The notes under the pieces were generated by a model, which made no database searches, had not been told where the DNA came from, and worked only from the letters and a program-made list of their open reading frames with translations. Below are positions 1 to 7,586 of a stretch of 64,000 nt of DNA, in pieces; the first letter of the stretch is position 1, and each line of letters opens with the position of its first letter. Source of the stretch: Pseudomonas soli (GTDB lineage Bacteria; Pseudomonadota; Gammaproteobacteria; Pseudomonadales; Pseudomonadaceae); assembly GCF_900110655.1 (NCBI RefSeq), contig NZ_FOEQ01000004.1, positions 186,001 to 250,000 on the forward strand. Direction: 5' to 3'. The translations under genes and the position numbers were made by a program.

Positions 1-378
1 TTCCTCGCCTTCGGCATGCACGATCGGTTCGCCGGAGTCGGCGCCCGGTGCGTACAGCTCACGCAGCATGCGCATCTGCCGACCTTCGACGCTGGCGCCG
101 ACCAGCAGCATGCGCAGGCCGTTGCGGCCCAGGTCGGGCTGTTCGCTGCCACGGAACACATAGCGTTCCTCGCGCACCGGCTCGTCGAAACTGAAGAACT
201 CGGCCAGGGACATGGGGATCCCTTCGAGCAGTTTCTTCAGGGAGCTGACCGAAGGGCTGACCCGGTTCTGCTCGATCTGCGAGATGGTCGAGTTGGTCAG
301 GCCGCTGCGGCGGGCCAGCTCCCGTTGGGAGAGGTTGTTGCGTTCACGCACCAGTTTGAGTCGTGTCCCCGTGTCCAT
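1..378 (-). CDS. XRE-family regulator with C-terminal cupin (partial, cut by window start)
   Basis: The first 126 residues of a minus-strand regulator are visible and the C-terminus lies outside the window. Residues about 5-60 form an XRE/Cro helix-turn-helix, with the recognition region NLSQRELARRSGLTNSTISQ. A linker leads into the start of a RmlC-type cupin, where the metal/ligand motif region around PGADSGEPIVHAEGEE is reached just as the sequence ends. HTH plus cupin is the PuuR-type layout, which usually senses small metabolites such as polyamines or amino acids and represses a neighbouring catabolic or transport gene. The ATG at 376-378 is the natural start because the HTH begins immediately. 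The target cannot be deduced from this window; the MFS gene at 458-1675 is upstream on the same strand. Confidence 0.85.
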   Translation of the reverse strand, partial: MDTGTRLKLVRERNNLSQRELARRSGLTNSTISQIEQNRVSPSVSSLKKLLEGIPMSLAEFFSFDEPVREERYVFRGSEQPDLGRNGLRMLLVGASVEGRQMRMLRELYAPGADSGEPIVHAEGEE

Positions 379-457
379 AGCCGCCTTGTTTGCAGAGGTG
401 TCAAAAATAATGGGCGAGGCATTAAAACACACTCTGCACGCTTGCGCGCTGTGCGCA

Positions 458-1675
458 TCAGTGGCGCTGGTCAGACGCTGCCGGCCACAGCCCGACCAGC
501 AGCAGCAGGGCGCCCACGGCCAGGAACGGCAGGCGCGGATCGAGGGCATAGACCAGGGCACCGGCCAGCGGTCCGATTACCGCACCCATGCCTTGGGCGG
601 CGCCGATCGAGCCGGCCGTCGCACCCTGTTCGCTGGCGTGCATGGCATTGGCCGCCAGGGCCGAGAAGGCCGGGAACACGAAGCCCATGCCGAACGCGGC
701 GACGAAGAACGCACCCCACAGCCACGGCGCGCTGGTGGCCAGGGCCGCGGCGGCGAAACCAAGCCCGGATACGCATGCGCCGACCTTGATCATCTTCAGA
801 GGTGGCCATTCCAACTGGCGCAGGAACACCTGGGCCAGCATCAGCGCCACGCCCACGCTGGTCAGGGCGATGCCCGCGGCCTGGGCGGCAGCGCCGGCCT
901 CGAGCTGCAGGCGGTCGAGGGCGAAGAAACCGACGGCGATCTGCGACACGGTGATGCTCAGCATGGCGCTGAAGGCCACCAGCAAAGGCCTGCGCAGGCG
1001 CGGGTCGGACAGTCGCACCGGGTTGGGCGCATGGGGCTGGGCCAACGGCTGTGGCTTGAGCTTGAACAGCAGCACGACGAACGCCGTGGCCGGCAGCAGC
1101 GACAGCACATAGAACGGCATGCTCAGGCTGTAGCGCGACAGCAGCGCGGCCAGGGCCGGGCCCAGCACCAGGCCGACCGCGTTGGCCGCACCCAGCGAGA
1201 CCATGGCCCGCGCCCTGCGCTGCGGCTCGACGTGATCGGCGATCAGCGCGTTGCCGCCCACCGGCAGCGCGGCATAGAAGGCGCCGATCATGCCCCGCGC
1301 CAGCATCAGGCCGAAGAAGGCCAGGGTCGCGCCCGGCAGCCAGCGCAACGCGCCGTCGATGAACAGGCACAGCACCCAATAGGCCAGGGTGAAGCCGCCG
1401 CTGCCCAGCAGCAGTACCTGGCGCCGGCCAAGCCGATCGGCCAGGCGCCCCCAGGGCCGGGCCAGCAGCACCCAGACCACGCCGGCCACGGTCACCGCCG
1501 CGCCGGCCTGCCAGGTGGCCATGCCCAGCAAGCGGGCGATCGGGCCGATCAGGGCGACGAAAGCCATCATCGACATGGTGCAGGCCATGTTGGCCAGCAT
1601 CAGCGGGCGCAGGTCCAGGGTGCTGGGCGGGCTGCTCACCGGGGCAAGCGTGGCAGGGTCCTTTGCAACGTTCAT
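458..1675 (-). CDS. MFS transporter (DHA1-type drug/metabolite exporter)
   Basis: The product has 405 residues and about twelve hydrophobic segments, the normal size for the major facilitator superfamily. The loop 2-3 signature GRLADRLGRRQ lies at about residues 76-86. An N-terminal extension of about 25 polar residues precedes the first membrane segment. It probably acts as a proton-coupled exporter in the inner membrane; the substrate is unknown. The upstream gap (1676-1754) is AT-rich for this genome and contains a 10-of-14 match to the 7-1-7 Fur consensus, so iron control and export of an iron-related compound are possible. That is inference. The XRE/cupin regulator follows 79 bp downstream on the same strand and may or may not be related. 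Confidence 0.85.
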   Translation of the reverse strand: MNVAKDPATLAPVSSPPSTLDLRPLMLANMACTMSMMAFVALIGPIARLLGMATWQAGAAVTVAGVVWVLLARPWGRLADRLGRRQVLLLGSGGFTLAYWVLCLFIDGALRWLPGATLAFFGLMLARGMIGAFYAALPVGGNALIADHVEPQRRARAMVSLGAANAVGLVLGPALAALLSRYSLSMPFYVLSLLPATAFVVLLFKLKPQPLAQPHAPNPVRLSDPRLRRPLLVAFSAMLSITVSQIAVGFFALDRLQLEAGAAAQAAGIALTSVGVALMLAQVFLRQLEWPPLKMIKVGACVSGLGFAAAALATSAPWLWGAFFVAAFGMGFVFPAFSALAANAMHASEQGATAGSIGAAQGMGAVIGPLAGALVYALDPRLPFLAVGALLLLVGLWPAASDQRH

Positions 1676-1715
1676 AAGGCAGTCCAGGGCAGTTCGACGA
1701 AATGAGCGCCGATGT

Positions 1716-1730
1716 TAGTAATTATTATTT
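1716..1730. promoter_or_regulatory. Possible Fur box upstream of the MFS gene
   Basis: The site TAGTAAT-T-ATTATTT matches the 7-1-7 Fur consensus TGATAAT-N-ATTATCA at 10 of 14 positions. It sits 41-55 bp upstream of the MFS start codon, in a notably AT-rich patch. AT-richness alone inflates such matches, so this is a moderate candidate. Confidence 0.4.
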
Positions 1731-1754
1731 ACATTTGTCGAGCCCTGGCGGAGC

Positions 1755-2288
1755 TCACTCACCGCGACGCAACGGGCCTGGCCACATGCTACGCAAGACG
1801 CCGTCGCGACGCACCAGCCCATGCACCAAGGCTGCGCCCAAATGCACCAGCACCGTGGCGAACAGCAGGTAGCCGGCCCAGCCGTGGGCCTGGCGCAGCA
1901 CCGCGTAGAGCTGCAGGTCGTGGGGGGCGATGGCGGGCAGTTGCAGCGGGCGGGGGTAACCGCCTGCCGAGAGCATCGCCCAGCCGAGCAGCGGCATGGC
2001 CAGCATCAGCCCATACAGCAGCAGGTGCGAGGCGCCGGCGGCCAGGCGCTGCAGGGGAGGCAGGTCACGAGGCAGCGGCGGGTGCGCCAGGCTCAGGCGC
2101 AGGACAATGCGCAGGATCACCAGCACCAGCAGGGCCAGGCCGGTGGCCTTGTGCAGCTCGACCAGCCAGGGGTGGCGTGGCGACAGGTCGGCGACCATGC
2201 TCACGCCGATGAACAGCATGGCCAGGATCAGCACGGCCATCAGCCAGTGCAGCAGCCGGGCCAGGGGGTGAAAGACAGTGGCGCTCAT
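1755..2288 (-). CDS. Cytochrome b561 (diheme membrane protein)
   Basis: The product has 177 residues and four transmembrane segments, typical of the bacterial cytochrome b561 / Ni-hydrogenase b-type family. Candidate heme ligands are the histidines in the N-terminal RLLHWLMA, in LVELHKATGLA, in QAHGWAGYLL and in VLVHLGAALVHG. The ATG at 2286-2288 overlaps the stop of the peroxidase gene by 4 nt (ATGA), so the two are translated together from the promoter facing the sigma factor. A longer open frame extends upstream but overlaps the peroxidase gene completely and is not credible. It likely passes electrons from the quinone pool to a periplasmic partner, plausibly the co-transcribed peroxidase; that pairing is inference from gene order. 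Confidence 0.9.
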   Translation of the reverse strand: MSATVFHPLARLLHWLMAVLILAMLFIGVSMVADLSPRHPWLVELHKATGLALLVLVILRIVLRLSLAHPPLPRDLPPLQRLAAGASHLLLYGLMLAMPLLGWAMLSAGGYPRPLQLPAIAPHDLQLYAVLRQAHGWAGYLLFATVLVHLGAALVHGLVRRDGVLRSMWPGPLRRGE

Positions 2289-3331
2289 GGGCGGGCTCCT
2301 TCGGTCAGCGACTCGTGGCTGCGGCGGTTGAACGACACCGAATAGGCGGCCGAGCGAGCGGCGAGGATCGGGTCGGCGGAGGGTTCGATGCCGTGGGGCA
2401 GGATCAGCGGGTCGAAGTTCAGGTCGCGGCAGGCGCCTTGCTCGGGGCCGTCGACCTGCTCCACGACCAGGGTGCCGGCATCGAGGCTGCGGCGTTCGGC
2501 GGGCCAGGGCCGGGCCGGGTCGTCCACCGGATCGCCGGGGTCGGCCAGGGTCAGGCGCAGGGTCCAGCGCAGCGGGCCCTGGGCCAGGCGTTGCTGCAGG
2601 TCGTGCTGCAGGAACTGCTTGTCGTCGACCTGGGCGGGCAAAGCGGCGTATGCGGCCTGCGGCTCCAGTGCCCAGCGCACCGGGTGCGCCTGGCCGTTGG
2701 CATCGATCAGGCGGAAGGCGTTGATGCTGTTGTAGGCGGTGCTGGCGAAGCTGTCGCTGGGCTTGTAGCTGGCCGCCCACTGGCGAAACGCCGCACTCTC
2801 CGGGTGGGCGGCGAAGAAGGCTTGCAGCCTGGCCGGGTCGGGTTTGCCGGTGGCCGGGTCCGGGGCGCCGGCCAGGACCTGTTCATAGAAGCCTTCGACC
2901 GTGCTTACGGCCAGCACCGGCGGGTTGTTCATGCCGGTGCGCCAGACCTGGCCGTCGTCGCTGGTCAACTGCAGCGCCAGGCTGCGCACTGGTATGGCGG
3001 TGTCCGGCGCGAACGGATTGGCGCCGCCGATGGCGAAGCGGCCGATCACCGGCACCTTCTGCTGGCTGAACACCCGGGCGCTGGACAGCGAGGTGGCCTG
3101 GCCGCTGGCCTGGAAGTAACCGCTGACACACAGGCCCTTGGCATGGTTCTTCCGGTAGCCGGGGTGGTGGCCGGCCTGGGCTTCGAAGGTGTCGATGATG
3201 CGCTGTGGGGTCAGCCTTGGCGCGCCGATCCAGCCGGCGGCGTAGGCGAAGCCTGCGCCCAGGGCGGCCAGCGTGGCTGCGATGGCGGCCAGGCGCAGGG
3301 CCTTGGCGGGGCCGTGCAAGGGAGTAGTCAT
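2285..3331 (-). CDS. Catalase-related peroxidase (SrpA-like, periplasmic)
   Basis: The product has 348 residues, much shorter than classical catalases (about 480 or more) and matching the catalase-related peroxidase family. An N-terminal hydrophobic stretch (about residues 10-35) looks like a signal peptide or anchor, implying periplasmic action. The catalase core is recognisable from YRKNHAKGLCVSGYF (distal histidine) through RFAIGGANPFAPDTA. It should reduce hydrogen peroxide or organic peroxides using heme. The open frame extends upstream to 3646, but that part lies over the divergent promoter and sigma gene; the ATG at 3329-3331 is followed directly by the signal-like segment. It is co-transcribed with cytochrome b561 (4-nt overlap) and divergent from an ECF sigma factor whose putative promoter motif it shares. 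Confidence 0.88.
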   Translation of the reverse strand: MTTPLHGPAKALRLAAIAATLAALGAGFAYAAGWIGAPRLTPQRIIDTFEAQAGHHPGYRKNHAKGLCVSGYFQASGQATSLSSARVFSQQKVPVIGRFAIGGANPFAPDTAIPVRSLALQLTSDDGQVWRTGMNNPPVLAVSTVEGFYEQVLAGAPDPATGKPDPARLQAFFAAHPESAAFRQWAASYKPSDSFASTAYNSINAFRLIDANGQAHPVRWALEPQAAYAALPAQVDDKQFLQHDLQQRLAQGPLRWTLRLTLADPGDPVDDPARPWPAERRSLDAGTLVVEQVDGPEQGACRDLNFDPLILPHGIEPSADPILAARSAAYSVSFNRRSHESLTEGARP

Positions 3332-3363
3332 GGGAACGGTCCGGTCAGGTGGAATGAACCGGT

Positions 3364-3391
3364 ACGACGCAGGGGCAAACGATTTATTCCC
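3364..3391 (-). promoter_or_regulatory. Candidate ECF-sigma promoter for peroxidase/b561 operon
   Basis: On the minus strand GGGAATAAA (3391-3383) is followed after 13 nt by CGTCGT (3369-3364). The spacing and both elements are the same in the divergent plus-strand promoter, which supports recognition by one ECF sigma factor. It lies 33 bp upstream of the peroxidase ATG. Confidence 0.65.
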
Positions 3392-3396
3392 GGCGG

Positions 3397-3424
3397 GGGA
3401 ATAGATTCCGTGCCCGCGCGTCTG
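3397..3424 (+). promoter_or_regulatory. Candidate autoregulatory ECF-sigma promoter for sigma/anti-sigma operon
   Basis: GGGAATAGA (3397-3405) is followed after 13 nt by CGTCTG (3419-3424), mirroring the minus-strand promoter five bases away. It lies 40 bp upstream of the sigma factor ATG. The shared architecture suggests that the sigma factor drives its own operon and the divergent peroxidase operon. Confidence 0.65.
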
Positions 3425-3464
3425 CCTTGTACACTGACAGCCCGCAGGGCCCCGGAACCCGACC

Positions 3465-3983
3465 ATGCATGACCTGGACGACCAACAATGGCGTGAGCTG
3501 CTGCAGCGCCTGCGCCGCTTCGCCCTGTGGCTGACCCGCGAGCCCGGTACCGCCGACGACCTGGTCCAGGCCACGGTCGAGCGCGCCTTGAGCCGTCGCG
3601 GCCAGCAGCGTGATGCCGACAGCCTGCGGCCTTGGCTGTTCACCATCCTTTACCGGCTGTTCCTCGACGGCAAGCGCCGCGAGCGCTTGCACGCGCGCTG
3701 GCTGGCCTGGTTCGGCCGGGGCCAGGCCGAGGAACCGGCGGGCGGCGAGATCGAGAGCATCGTGCTGGCCCAGGCCGACCTGCAGGCCTTCGCCCGCTTG
3801 TCGCCCGAGCAGCGGGCATTGCTGTTGCTGGTCAGTGTCGAGGGCTTGAGCTACAAGGAGGCGGCCGAGACGCTTGGCATCCCCATCGGCACCGTGATGT
3901 CGCGCCTGTCGCGTGCCCGTGCCGCCCTGCGTGAACTGACCGAGGGCAACCCTGCGCCCCCGGCCCTGCGGAGACTCAAATGA
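3465..3983 (+). CDS. ECF-family RNA polymerase sigma factor
   Basis: The product has 172 residues, normal for extracytoplasmic-function sigma factors. Region 2 is visible from FALWLTREPGTADDLVQATVERAL through the FTILYRLFLDGKRR stretch (about residues 22-70). Region 4 shows LSPEQRALLLLVSVEGLSYKEAAETLGIPIGTVMSRLSRARAAL, the standard -35-binding HTH (about residues 112-160). The ATG at 3465 has GGAA 9 nt upstream. The stop overlaps the anti-sigma start by 4 nt. Context (anti-sigma, peroxidase, b561) points to an oxidative or envelope stress regulon. The same symmetrical promoter motif in front of both operons supports positive autoregulation. Confidence 0.92.
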   Translation: MHDLDDQQWRELLQRLRRFALWLTREPGTADDLVQATVERALSRRGQQRDADSLRPWLFTILYRLFLDGKRRERLHARWLAWFGRGQAEEPAGGEIESIVLAQADLQAFARLSPEQRALLLLVSVEGLSYKEAAETLGIPIGTVMSRLSRARAALRELTEGNPAPPALRRLK

Positions 3984-4732
3984 CACGCCTGATCCCCACC
4001 GAGCACGAGTTGCACGCCTATGTCGACGAGCGCCTGGAGCCGGCGCGCCGGGCCGAGGTGCAGGCCTGGCTGGCCGCCAATCCGCAGGAGGCCGTGCGCA
4101 TCGAGGCCTGGCGTGCCGATGCCCGGCGCCTGCGGGCGGCCCTGGCCGGCTTTGGCGAGCGGCCGAGCGATCCGCACCTTGACCTGGCGCCGCTGCGTCG
4201 CCGCCTGCGCCAGCGCCGGCAGCGTCGCCTGGCAGCAGCGGCGGTGCTGATGCTGGCGCTAGGCCTGGGCGGGATTGGCGGCTGGCAGGCGCGCCAGGTA
4301 ACGCTGTTCGCCGGCATGCTGCCCATGGCCGACGCGGTGCAGGCCCACAGGCTGTTCGCCGAGGCCAGCACGCTGGACATCGAGGCTCGCGACCCGGCAC
4401 GCCTGCAGGCCTGGCTGGGCACTCACTTCAACCGCGTCGGCCGCCTGCCGGACCTGGCGGGCTATGGCTTCCAGCCAGTGGGGGCGCGACTGTTGAGCAA
4501 CGAGGCGGGGCCAGCGGCGTTGCTGGTGTTCGAGGATCGCCAGGGACAGCGCATCAGCCTGTTCCTGCGTTCTCCCGGCGAGCATTTCGAGCGTATGCCT
4601 ACCGGCCAGCGCACCGATGGCCAGCTGGAGGCTCGCTACTGGTCCCATGGCGATTACAACTTTGCCCTGGTCAGCGCGGTGGACGATACCCGTGGCGAGC
4701 AGCTACGCCAGGCGCTGGGGGTCAGTCTGTAG
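3980..4732 (+). CDS. Membrane anti-sigma factor (PrtR/FecR-like N-terminus)
   Basis: The product has 250 residues. The N-terminal cytoplasmic region begins with TEHELHAYVDERLEPARRAE, the short helical sigma-binding module typical of transmembrane anti-sigma factors. A single hydrophobic segment (about residues 79-100, LAAAAVLMLALGLGGIGGW) follows a strongly basic stretch, giving an N-in orientation. The remaining 150 residues are periplasmic and presumably sense the signal. No HxxxCxxC zinc motif is present, so a ZAS-type redox mechanism is unlikely. It overlaps the sigma gene by 4 nt, so the pair is made stoichiometrically. The signal is unknown; the neighbouring peroxidase suggests reactive oxygen or envelope damage. 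Confidence 0.87.
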   Translation: MTRLIPTEHELHAYVDERLEPARRAEVQAWLAANPQEAVRIEAWRADARRLRAALAGFGERPSDPHLDLAPLRRRLRQRRQRRLAAAAVLMLALGLGGIGGWQARQVTLFAGMLPMADAVQAHRLFAEASTLDIEARDPARLQAWLGTHFNRVGRLPDLAGYGFQPVGARLLSNEAGPAALLVFEDRQGQRISLFLRSPGEHFERMPTGQRTDGQLEARYWSHGDYNFALVSAVDDTRGEQLRQALGVSL

Positions 4733-4767
4733 ACGGCTTGACGGCGGTCGACCGGGTGATCACAACA

Positions 4768-5355
4768 CTACCCAAGCGTCCTTTCCATGGCGCCCACCAC
4801 CAGACCCTCCATCAACCCAACTCCCTCGGCTTCACCCAAGCCCTTGCCGCGTAACATTCCGGGCAACTGGTTAAGCAGCGTCGCCAGCACATGCCCGGTG
4901 GCCGCCAGGGTTTCCCCGGCCAGCCGCGCCTGCGGCGCAATCAGGCGCAGCAGCCCGGTTTCGTAGCGTTCGCGCAAACCCGCAAGGCGTGCCTGCTGGT
5001 CCTCGCTCAGGCAGCAGAAATCCCGCTCTGCCAGGCGAAACTGCAACGGCCGCTCGCCATGCAACTGCCAATGCGCGGCGATCAGGCAGGCCAGCACCGG
5101 CTTGCCCTGGGTCCGCGCCCGGCGGCCTTGGTCGAGGGTCGCCTGCAGCTCCTCGTACAACTCCTCGATAAGGTCGTACAAAAGGTCCTGCTTGCTGGGG
5201 AAGTGGTGGTACAGCGAACCTGCGGTCAAGCCCACGTGCGCCGCCAGCTCACGCATGCTGACCTGGCCGAAGCCTTTTTCGGCGAACAGGGCCATGGCCC
5301 GGTCGCGCCGCTCCTCGAAATTGGCGCAGCGCAGCGCCGCAGTGACCGGGGCCAT
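4768..5355 (-). CDS. TetR-family regulator of the bktB-hbd operon
   Basis: The product has 195 residues. The N-terminal TetR HTH is clear (FGQVSMRELAAHVGLTAGSLYHHFPSKQDLL, about residues 29-60), followed by an all-helical ligand-binding domain. It lies 12 bp downstream of the 3-hydroxyacyl-CoA dehydrogenase gene on the same strand, so it is probably the last gene of that operon. In P. putida the same trio (thiolase, dehydrogenase, TetR) occurs beside an AraC gene. By position it likely responds to a short-chain acyl-CoA and represses the operon; the ligand is inference. It ends 35 bp from the convergent anti-sigma gene. Confidence 0.87.
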   Translation of the reverse strand: MAPVTAALRCANFEERRDRAMALFAEKGFGQVSMRELAAHVGLTAGSLYHHFPSKQDLLYDLIEELYEELQATLDQGRRARTQGKPVLACLIAAHWQLHGERPLQFRLAERDFCCLSEDQQARLAGLRERYETGLLRLIAPQARLAGETLAATGHVLATLLNQLPGMLRGKGLGEAEGVGLMEGLVVGAMERTLG

Positions 5356-5367
5356 GGCGCGGTTCCT

Positions 5368-6216
5368 CTAGTAGGTGAAGAAGCCGCGGCCGCTCTTGCG
5401 CCCCAGGTAGCCGGCGGCAACCATTTCCTTGAGCAGCGGCGCGGGGCGGTACTTGCTGTCGTTGAAGCCTTCGTGGAAGGCCTCCATGATCGCCAGCAGC
5501 GTGTCCAGGCCCACCAGATCGGCCAGGGCCAGCGGGCCGATCGGCTGGTTGCAGCCCAGGCGCATGCCGGTGTCGATGTCCTCGGCGCTGGCCAGGCCTT
5601 CCTGGAACACGAAGATCGCTTCGTTGATCATCGGCACCAGGATGCGGTTGACCACGAAGCCCGGGCGGTTGCCGGCGGTGATCGGGGTCTTGCCGAGTCG
5701 CTCTGTCACCAGCAATGCCTGGGCATAGGTCGCGTCGCTGGTCTGCAGGCCACGGATGATCTCGACCAGCGCCATCATCGGCACCGGGTTGAAGAAGTGC
5801 ACGCCGATGAAGCGCTGCGGCTGCTCGATGCTCGCGGCCAGCTGGGTCACCGACAGCGACGAGGTGTTGGTGGCGATCAGGCACTCGGCGCTGACGTTGG
5901 CCGCCACCTGCTGCAGGATGCGCTGCTTGAGGGCGAGGTTCTCGGTGGCAGCCTCGATCACCAGTTGCGCGCTGGCCAGCTGGGCGTAGTCGGTGCTGGT
6001 GCGGATGCGCGCCTTGGCCGCGGCGGCCTTGTCAGCGTCGATGGTGCCCTTGCCGACCTGGCGCTCGAGGTTCTTGCCCAGGGTCGCCACGCCACGCTCC
6101 AGCGCGGCGTCGGAAACGTCCACCAGCAGGACCTGGTAGCCAGCCAGCGCGCACACTTGGGCGATGCCGTTGCCCATGGTGCCGGCGCCGATCACGGCGA
6201 TCTGTTCGATGTTCAT
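5368..6216 (-). CDS. hbd: 3-hydroxybutyryl-CoA (3-hydroxyacyl-CoA) dehydrogenase
   Basis: The product has 282 residues, the normal length for the stand-alone NAD(P)-dependent enzyme of the Hbd/PaaH type. The dinucleotide-binding motif GAGTMGNGIAQVCA is at about residues 9-22. The family signature around IGVHFFNPVPMMALVEIIRG contains the catalytic histidine, and the C-terminal domain includes RPGFVVNRILVPMINEAI. It interconverts 3-hydroxyacyl-CoA and 3-ketoacyl-CoA in short-chain fatty acid, alcohol or dicarboxylate breakdown. The ATG at 6214-6216 sits 14 bp after the bktB stop, so the two are co-transcribed and act in consecutive steps. An upstream extension of the frame would run into bktB and is rejected. 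Confidence 0.93.
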   Translation of the reverse strand: MNIEQIAVIGAGTMGNGIAQVCALAGYQVLLVDVSDAALERGVATLGKNLERQVGKGTIDADKAAAAKARIRTSTDYAQLASAQLVIEAATENLALKQRILQQVAANVSAECLIATNTSSLSVTQLAASIEQPQRFIGVHFFNPVPMMALVEIIRGLQTSDATYAQALLVTERLGKTPITAGNRPGFVVNRILVPMINEAIFVFQEGLASAEDIDTGMRLGCNQPIGPLALADLVGLDTLLAIMEAFHEGFNDSKYRPAPLLKEMVAAGYLGRKSGRGFFTY

Positions 6217-6230
6217 GCTGCTGACTCCTG

Positions 6231-7415
6231 TCAAACGCGTTCGAAGACGATGGCGATGCCTTGACCGCCACCAATGCACATGGTGGCCAGGGCGTAGCGG
6301 CCCTGGACGCGGTGCAGTTCATGGATGGCCTTGGTGGCGATGATCGCGCCGGTGGCACCGACCGGGTGGCCGAGGGAAATGCCCGAGCCGTTGGGGTTGA
6401 CCTTTTCCGGGTCGAAGCCCAGGGCGCGGGCCACGGCGCATGCCTGCGAGGCGAAGGCTTCGTTGGACTCGATCACGTCCAGGTCGCTGACCTTCAGGCC
6501 GGCTTTCTCCAGCACTTTCTGCGTCGCCGGGATCGGGCCCAGGCCCATCAGCGCCGGCTCCACGCCGGCGTGGGCGTAGGCGACGATCCGCGCCAGCGGC
6601 TTGAGGCCCTGGCGGCGCACGGCGTCGCCGGTGGCCAGGACCAGGCCGGCGGCGCCGTCGTTGATGCTGCTGGCGTTGCCGGCGGTGACCGTGCCGTCCT
6701 TCTTGAACACCGGCTTCATGCCCGCCAGTTGTTCGGCGCTGGCATCGGCGCGCACGTTCTCGTCCACGGCGAATTGCACGTTGCCTTTGCGGGTCTTGAT
6801 CTCGATCGGCACGATCTGGCCGTTGAAGCGGCCTTCGGCGATGGCGCGGGCAGCGCGATGCTGGCTGGTCAGGGCCACTTCATCCTGCATCTCGCGGCTG
6901 ATGCCATGGGCCGCCGCGACATTCTCGGCGGTGATGCCCATGTGGAAGTGCTCGAACGGGTCCTGGAGGATGCCGACCATGTAGTCGATGCCTTGCAGGT
7001 CGCCCATGCGTGCGCCCCAGCGCGCTTGCGGCAGCAGGTAGGGACCGCGGCTCATGGCTTCGGCGCCGGCGGCCAGGGCGATGTCGCTGTCACCCAGCAG
7101 CAGGCCCTGGGCAGCCGAGACGATGGCCTGCAGGCCCGAGCCACACAGGCGGTTGACGCTGAACGCCGGGGTTTCCTTGGGGATGCCGGCGTTCATCGCC
7201 GCGACCCGGCCCAGGTAGGCATCGCGTGGTTCGGTGGGGATCACGTTGCCCATCACCACATGGCCGATCTGCTCGGCGGCGACGCCCGAGCGCTCGATGG
7301 CGGCGCGGGTGACCTGAGTGGCGAGGTCGGCCAGCGGCAGGTCCTTGAGCGAACCGCCGAAGCTGCCGATGGCCGAACGTACCGCACTGACGACGAAGAT
7401 TTCTGTGCTGCTCAT
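6231..7415 (-). CDS. bktB: Beta-ketothiolase BktB (acetyl-CoA acyltransferase)
   Basis: The product has 394 residues, the standard thiolase length. The nucleophilic cysteine is in NRLCGSGLQAIVSAAQ (about residue 90). The C-terminal signatures NPNGSGISLGHPVGATG and CIGGGQG carry the active-site histidine and second cysteine. Similarity to Cupriavidus BktB as I remember it extends over the whole length (for example TEPRDAYLGRVAAMN and QARWGARMGDLQ). It cleaves or forms C4-C6 3-ketoacyl-CoA. The ATG at 7413-7415 follows a GGAG ribosome site on the minus strand; an in-frame extension upstream lacks thiolase similarity. It is the first gene of the bktB-hbd-tetR operon and is divergent from an AraC regulator. 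Confidence 0.93.
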   Translation of the reverse strand: MSSTEIFVVSAVRSAIGSFGGSLKDLPLADLATQVTRAAIERSGVAAEQIGHVVMGNVIPTEPRDAYLGRVAAMNAGIPKETPAFSVNRLCGSGLQAIVSAAQGLLLGDSDIALAAGAEAMSRGPYLLPQARWGARMGDLQGIDYMVGILQDPFEHFHMGITAENVAAAHGISREMQDEVALTSQHRAARAIAEGRFNGQIVPIEIKTRKGNVQFAVDENVRADASAEQLAGMKPVFKKDGTVTAGNASSINDGAAGLVLATGDAVRRQGLKPLARIVAYAHAGVEPALMGLGPIPATQKVLEKAGLKVSDLDVIESNEAFASQACAVARALGFDPEKVNPNGSGISLGHPVGATGAIIATKAIHELHRVQGRYALATMCIGGGQGIAIVFERV

Positions 7416-7545
7416 GGGGGCTCCGTTTGCGAAGGCGTGGCGGGGCGCGGGAGGCTCTGCGAGAATGGCGCCCACACCCTGCGGGGGTGGATCGAGTCTA
7501 GGCAAAGGCCTGCGGGCGGCCTATGCCGGATCTGTTCAGACAACT

Positions 7546-7560
7546 TGGCATTTTTTGCCA
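7546..7560. promoter_or_regulatory. Perfect palindrome in the bktB/AraC divergent promoter region
   Basis: TGGCA-TTTTT-TGCCA is a perfect 5-5-5 inverted repeat 27 bp before the AraC ATG and 131 bp from the bktB ATG. It is a plausible operator for the adjacent AraC regulator or the operon's TetR protein. GG and GC are only 8 nt apart, so it is not a sigma-54 promoter. Confidence 0.45.
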
Positions 7561-7586
7561 CTCAGCATAGACAGCGGACTTCTGCC

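Noticed and set aside
3332..3646. Longer N-terminus for the catalase-related peroxidase
   Set aside because: The extension crosses the divergent promoter and the sigma gene, and the signal peptide begins at the ATG 3331.
7544..7560. Sigma-54 promoter before the AraC gene at TTGGCATTTTTTGCCA
   Set aside because: GG and GC are 8 nt apart rather than 10, so it does not fit sigma-54; kept as a palindrome only.
6261..7586. A 440-codon N-terminal extension of the AraC gene over bktB
   Set aside because: bktB is complete on the other strand, and the AraC family N-terminus begins at 7587.
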